Below are positions 6,258 to 9,512 of a DNA stretch of 9,512 nucleotides, one piece after another. The stretch is from the NCBI GenBank assembly GCA_028707655.1, contig JAQWAN010000056.1:1-9512 (forward strand), given 5' to 3'. Below the pieces are notes generated by a model. That model saw only the letters and a list, made by a program, of their open reading frames with translations, was not told where the DNA came from and searched no databases. Position numbers and translations under genes: made by a program. Numbering within the stretch: the first letter of the stretch is position 1; each line of letters begins with the position of its first letter. This DNA is from Bacteroidaceae bacterium (lineage in GTDB: Bacteria; Bacteroidota; Bacteroidia; Bacteroidales; Bacteroidaceae).

Positions 6258-8750
6258 CTATAGGCCACCCATTTGTTCATAATAAGCCTCTAAAAAGAGC
6301 TCTAGCTTTGTTTTCAATTCATCTAAATACTCCCCATCCATCTTTTTCCAAAGAATAGGATTAAAAGAAAATAGATTAAAATCTTTTGACTTTGCATAAT
6401 AAATAAACCGTTTACGCTCAAATTTCTCAAATGGATTATCTAAAATATTTCTATTGAGCTTACTTTTATCTTCCAAGTATGCTTTAGTAAACACACACCC
6501 CTTTCTATCCACCTGTAAATTTCTATTCAGCCTATCCATATAGAATTGTTTATACCGCTCTGCTAGTTGATAGAAGTTACATTCTCCATTTTTATCCACT
6601 AGTTCTAGAAATTTGAGTAAAAATACGAGTTTAAATGAATAAGTCAGTGAATTTTGGTCAATAAAATCAGTAAAATCTTCTAAGATAGTATCTTCATTAT
6701 GCTCTTTTAAATTCTTTTTCTTTCGGATAGTAAGCAAATTATCTGCATTGAAAAATGGAACACGCTTGTTTCCAACCGTCAAATACAAACTAGCCAAAGA
6801 GGGTTCCTTTTTAATCCAAGACCTCAAGGTGTCGGTATTAACAAAGAGTATTCTCGCAGCCTGTTCGGCAGATTTAATATCGGGATACTTCTCCTCAAAA
6901 GTTAGAATATCAATCTCCTCCAATTTCATCTCTTTCTCACTCAATCCGAGTAACTCCAAATAATCGGTGCTTCTTCCCTCCTTGATTCCCATCCAAGAGA
7001 CATAGGTATTGAGATTAAATAAAGAATTAAAACTCCAAGGTCTTAAATGTGCCGAATAATTATCCACAACATCGATACAATACAGACACTCTTTATCCAC
7101 ATGTTTTCTGGCCCCACGGCCTAACTGTTGCAGATATAACACTTTTGACAAAGTAGGTCTAGCCATTACAATAACTTCCGTTTGTGGAGAATCCCATCCC
7201 TCCGAAATCATCTGACAAGTAGTCATAAACTGGAGTTTCCTCTTCTTATAATTATCAAAAACGGTTTTATTCTTTTTATTGATACCATAAACAGCTTCGC
7301 AAGTTAATCCACGTTCTCTTATAAACTGTGCCAACTTCTTGGCATGTGCAACATTAACGCAATAAATAAGCCCCTGTTTATAGAAGCCCAGCTTAGGTTC
7401 AAAATATTTCTTAAGCGTTTCAGCAATCAACTCATTTCTAGAATCAATAAAAAGCGTTTTTTCAATATCGGCATTGTTATAATCCTTTCCATTAAATCTC
7501 ACCTCACTTAAATCGATATTCGATTTCAATCTAAACACCCTGATATTTGAAATAATATCTTTTTTAATAGCCTCTTCCAACGTTAGATGCGAATCATAAT
7601 TACCAAAAATAGCAGTAATCTTTTTCTGATCTAAACGATCAGGTGTAGCTGTTAAGCCAACCAAAAACTGCGGATTATAATATTGTATTGTTTTCTTACA
7701 ATTAGGAGCTTGCGCATGATGAGCTTCATCAAAGACAATGTAATCATAATGAGCAGGTGTATGCGTCAATCTATCTTTAAATGCAGTATTGTATGTCTTT
7801 ATCTCTACACATTCATTCTTTAGCACTTTGATTCTATCTGCCCAGTCCTCCATTATTTTCACAGACGGCACCATAATTAGTACTCGCTTAAAAGAGGTAT
7901 AATACAACTGTAAGTCGCTGATAACTATCTGACTCTTCCCTGTTGCTGTGGGCAATATGACAAGAATAGATTTTGTCTCCAACGCCCTTAGCTCATTAAA
8001 TTTATCTAGATATTCTTTCTGATGCTGATATAGCTCAAATTTCCGTTCACTCTTAATACTATTAATGTGTACAAGCCCCTCTTTATCTCCAAAGAATCGT
8101 TTTATATTTTCAACCATCTGCTCTTTGGCCAAAAGATTGTTCGTGGAAAAGCGGAACACATTATTACCCAATAAAGACAACGTGTTTTGTCTAACGAGTT
8201 GTTTAATATATCGTTTTTGTCCAATAATAGCTGGATGATGATAAGAAACTCCATTCTCCTCAACAGCAAATGATTTGTCCTTCGTTTGGATAATATAATC
8301 TACAAAAGCATTGGTATCTTTATCAATAGAAACGCCAAACTCTTTATTTAGAAAATTGCTACTATCACTCCCATACACCTCTTGAAAGACATCCTCAAAA
8401 TGGCTCTCCAAGACCGAATTATCACCAGTATGTTCCTCTCGATTTGTTCCGTGATCTTTCAATTCGAGACTAGAAAGGTCCCTACACAGCCAGTTGGTAA
8501 CCACTTTTAGTATATCATCGGTTCTAAGGAATCTCAATAAAAGCTTGTACTTTGCACTATATTCATTTTGCATCACACAATATTTTTCATACTGAAAAAT
8601 ATTATTCTCGTTCTTATCACATAGATTCTCATCAATAATAATACAAGTATCCTTATTAAAGTCAAAAACATAACTAAAGTAATAAGTATCAAAATGATAT
8701 TGTTCAATAAAATTCAAGTTGATATTTTCTAGTTCTTGTATTAATTCCAT
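6258..8750 (-). CDS. Large SF2 helicase with N-terminal nuclease-like domain and embedded helix-turn-helix
   Basis: The 830-residue protein divides into: an unrecognised region (1-105); a PD-(D/E)XK-like domain (about 112-220, with ESHFE at 115-119, Asp151 in FVDYI, and FAVEENGVSYHHP around 161-173); an SF2 ATPase resembling type I restriction R-subunit/ResIII helicases; and a helical C-terminal domain. Helicase motifs are intact: Walker A PTATGKS (267-273), DEAH (341-344), motif III LTATP (366-370), motif V SEGWD (516-520) and motif VI QQLGRGAR (541-548). Residues about 621-680 read like a MerR/excisionase-type HTH: KSAEQAARILFVNTDTLRSWIKK, then GNKRVPFFNADNLLTIRKK. The tail (700-830) includes NPFEKFERKRFIYY and FNPILWKK. 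The first catalytic-type carboxylates are visible, but the usual Lys of ExK is Asn166, as in Vsr/DUF559-like variants with an E-x-[D/N]-G pattern. Likely an ATP-driven nucleic-acid translocase or nuclease, perhaps in phage defence; that role is inference. Confidence 0.85.
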   Translation of the reverse strand: MELIQELENINLNFIEQYHFDTYYFSYVFDFNKDTCIIIDENLCDKNENNIFQYEKYCVMQNEYSAKYKLLLRFLRTDDILKVVTNWLCRDLSSLELKDHGTNREEHTGDNSVLESHFEDVFQEVYGSDSSNFLNKEFGVSIDKDTNAFVDYIIQTKDKSFAVEENGVSYHHPAIIGQKRYIKQLVRQNTLSLLGNNVFRFSTNNLLAKEQMVENIKRFFGDKEGLVHINSIKSERKFELYQHQKEYLDKFNELRALETKSILVILPTATGKSQIVISDLQLYYTSFKRVLIMVPSVKIMEDWADRIKVLKNECVEIKTYNTAFKDRLTHTPAHYDYIVFDEAHHAQAPNCKKTIQYYNPQFLVGLTATPDRLDQKKITAIFGNYDSHLTLEEAIKKDIISNIRVFRLKSNIDLSEVRFNGKDYNNADIEKTLFIDSRNELIAETLKKYFEPKLGFYKQGLIYCVNVAHAKKLAQFIRERGLTCEAVYGINKKNKTVFDNYKKRKLQFMTTCQMISEGWDSPQTEVIVMARPTLSKVLYLQQLGRGARKHVDKECLYCIDVVDNYSAHLRPWSFNSLFNLNTYVSWMGIKEGRSTDYLELLGLSEKEMKLEEIDILTFEEKYPDIKSAEQAARILFVNTDTLRSWIKKEPSLASLYLTVGNKRVPFFNADNLLTIRKKKNLKEHNEDTILEDFTDFIDQNSLTYSFKLVFLLKFLELVDKNGECNFYQLAERYKQFYMDRLNRNLQVDRKGCVFTKAYLEDKSKLNRNILDNPFEKFERKRFIYYAKSKDFNLFSFNPILWKKMDGEYLDELKTKLELFLEAYYEQMGGL

Positions 8751-8790
8751 AGTGATCTATTTTCTTTGCTATTCAGCTTACCTTCAAGAA

Positions 8791-8819
8791 CAAATATACA
8801 GGTTTTTAAAGAATTCAAA
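8791..8819 (-). promoter_or_regulatory. Bacteroidetes-type promoter of the helicase-methyltransferase operon
   Basis: On the minus strand TATATTTG (8798-8791) matches TAnnTTTG exactly, and a perfect TTTG (8819-8816) lies upstream. The spacer is 17 bases, slightly shorter than the usual 19-21. The predicted start near 8784 gives a leader of about 34 bases before the helicase ATG (8750). The position fits the chosen start, and no better candidate is seen in the gap. Confidence 0.5.
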
Positions 8820-8838
8820 CCTGCTAGGTGAACATTAT

Positions 8839-8874
8839 AACCTCTTAAAAATGAAAAATCATTTTTAAGAGGTT
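8839..8874. repeat. Perfect 16-bp inverted repeat upstream of the helicase promoter
   Basis: AACCTCTTAAAAATGA (8839-8854) is followed by an AAAA spacer and its exact reverse complement (8859-8874). No T-run follows on either strand, so it is not a standard terminator. It lies about 20 bases upstream of the -33 element of the helicase promoter, centred roughly 70 bases upstream of the predicted start. That would suit an operator or activator site, or a cruciform/hairpin element. A second small hairpin abuts it: AGCTTTG (8875-8881) and CAAAGCT (8887-8893), with a 5-base loop. Confidence 0.7.
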
Positions 8875-8928
8875 AGCTTTGAGATGCAAAGCTATATTGC
8901 TGGACAAATCCCTACCTATTTTTTAATA

Positions 8929-8969
8929 AAAAACCACCTATATTTTAGGTCAAAATATAGGTGGTTTTT
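8929..8969. terminator. Long perfect hairpin, probable bidirectional terminator downstream of the LysR gene
   Basis: AAAAACCACCTATATTTT (8929-8946) pairs over 18 bp with 8952-8969 around a 5-base AGGTC loop. A-runs and T-runs at the two ends make it terminator-like on both strands. On the minus strand it lies about 160 bases past the stop of the LysR-type gene, which is far for a dedicated terminator but would still keep that transcript out of the helicase operon. It could instead end a short untranslated transcript made from the intervening bases. Confidence 0.65.
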
Positions 8970-9129
8970 GTTTCAAATATATCTGTTTTCTTAGTAATAT
9001 ATAGATGTATTTAAAGTAAAATGGTGCTGTATTTTCAACACACAAAAGAAAAGGCATTTTTGGTGCTAAACAAAGATAGAATTTGAATTAGCATAAATCT
9101 AAAAAAAACGTTTGTAGGGTGTGACGGGC

Positions 9130-9512
9130 TTAGTTAAGACTTATGGTATTATCTTGACGCATATTTTCTTTAAAAACATCCAAGATTTGGTCTAATTGTT
9201 CTTTATAGATGGAGTTCTTTCGATAGGCAAAATAAAGTTGATTCTTAATGGGTAGAAACCCCTTCCACAATAACTGTACTTTTCCCTTATCTATTTCTCT
9301 ACGGCAAAGAAAATCGGGTACAATAGCCAATCCACTACCATATCCTAAACTATTGATAATCGACTTAAAATTAGGAACAATATAGTTAGCTCTAAAATCG
9401 GGTAACACATTAAAATTTTCTAACCAGAAGCGTTTAAAATGCTCATTATCACTTGCTGTTCCATACCACTTTTTCTCTTTTAAAAAAGTGGGGATATTAG
9501 TTTTTTCTCTTG
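9130..9512 (-). CDS. LysR-family transcriptional regulator, C-terminal part (partial)
   Basis: The last 126 or so residues of a minus-strand gene are visible; the frame stays open to the right edge, so the N-terminal winged HTH is outside the window. The GTG at 9406-9408 is an internal Val codon, not a start: the upstream peptide (FLKEKKWYGTASDNEHFKRFWLENFN) continues the same domain. The segment IVPNFKSIINSLGYGSGLAIVPDFLCRREIDKGKVQLLW is the classic end of a LysR effector-binding domain, where '..v..GlGia.lP..l......G.l..l' is conserved. The following IKNQLYFAYRKN...IYKEQLDQILDVFKEN is the usual 'lylv...r....p....fldfl' close. The protein is a transcription factor, probably dimeric or tetrameric, with an unknown small-molecule effector. 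LysR genes usually control a divergent neighbour, which would be outside the window, so nothing here links it to the helicase operon. Confidence 0.85.
   Translation of the reverse strand, partial: REKTNIPTFLKEKKWYGTASDNEHFKRFWLENFNVLPDFRANYIVPNFKSIINSLGYGSGLAIVPDFLCRREIDKGKVQLLWKGFLPIKNQLYFAYRKNSIYKEQLDQILDVFKENMRQDNTISLN

Larger units (their letters stand above)
8751..9129. other. 379-base gene-free gap between the helicase and LysR genes
   Basis: No convincing coding sequence is present. Moving rightwards, the gap contains the helicase leader and promoter (8751-8819), three consecutive hairpins between 8839 and 8969, then AT-rich sequence to the LysR stop. The AT-rich part includes a minus-strand TATCTTTG (9078-9071) that matches the -7 promoter consensus but lacks a clear -33 TTTG. 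The longest small frame noticed, 21 codons from 9021 on the plus strand, has no ribosome-binding signal and no recognisable product. Confidence 0.6.

Noticed and set aside
6748..6963. 71-codon plus-strand frame inside the helicase gene
   Set aside because: It is antisense to the helix-turn-helix region of a large intact gene and matches nothing recognisable.
8821..8970. Possible CRISPR-like repeats or insertion sequence ends in the hairpin cluster
   Set aside because: The three hairpins have unrelated sequences, there are no regular spacers, no transposase or cas gene lies nearby and no target-site duplication is evident.
9021..9086. 21-codon small plus-strand frame in the helicase-LysR gap
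   Set aside because: No ribosome-binding signal, no promoter of the right orientation and no recognisable features.

Overview
The window looks like a piece of chromosome from a low-GC member of the Bacteroidota, most likely order Bacteroidales. Four things suggest this: the Ala/Lys/Glu-rich tail of what appears to be ribosomal protein S16 at the left edge; the aspA / dcuB / asparaginase / OprO-P-type porin neighbourhood; promoter elements of the TAnnTTTG type; and start sites with weak or no Shine-Dalgarno sequence. The genus cannot be fixed from sequence alone.

Layout. Bases 2-169 are the 3' end of a probable rpsP, closed by a strong bidirectional hairpin terminator (196-226). Bases 333-5645 hold an asparagine/aspartate unit. 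aspA (aspartate ammonia-lyase) is on the minus strand. Across a 258-base divergent control region, dcuB (C4-dicarboxylate exchanger), ansB (exported type II asparaginase) and an outer-membrane porin run on the plus strand with short gaps of 31 and 19 bases, ending in a hairpin terminator (5613-5645). Bases 5650-8750 are a two-gene minus-strand operon. Its first gene encodes an 830-residue nuclease-like/SF2-helicase protein with an embedded MerR/excisionase-like helix-turn-helix. Its second gene is a small class I SAM methyltransferase. Bases 8751-9129 hold no convincing gene but contain a promoter and three hairpins, two of them long and perfect. Bases 9130-9512 are the C-terminal part of a LysR-family regulator that runs off the right edge.

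How the genes work together (inference from family knowledge). In the left unit, asparagine crosses the outer membrane, possibly through the porin. The exported asparaginase converts it to aspartate plus ammonia. DcuB brings aspartate in, in exchange for succinate. AspA converts aspartate to fumarate plus ammonia, and fumarate feeds anaerobic fumarate respiration, whose product succinate leaves through DcuB. The right unit is unrelated. Its helicase carries a PD-(D/E)XK-like domain, all the main SF2 motifs and a DNA-binding-like insert, which suggests a nucleic-acid-targeting restriction or defence role. The partner methyltransferase lacks the catalytic motifs of DNA base methyltransferases, so this is not an obvious restriction-modification pair. 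It is the best candidate in the window for something poorly described.
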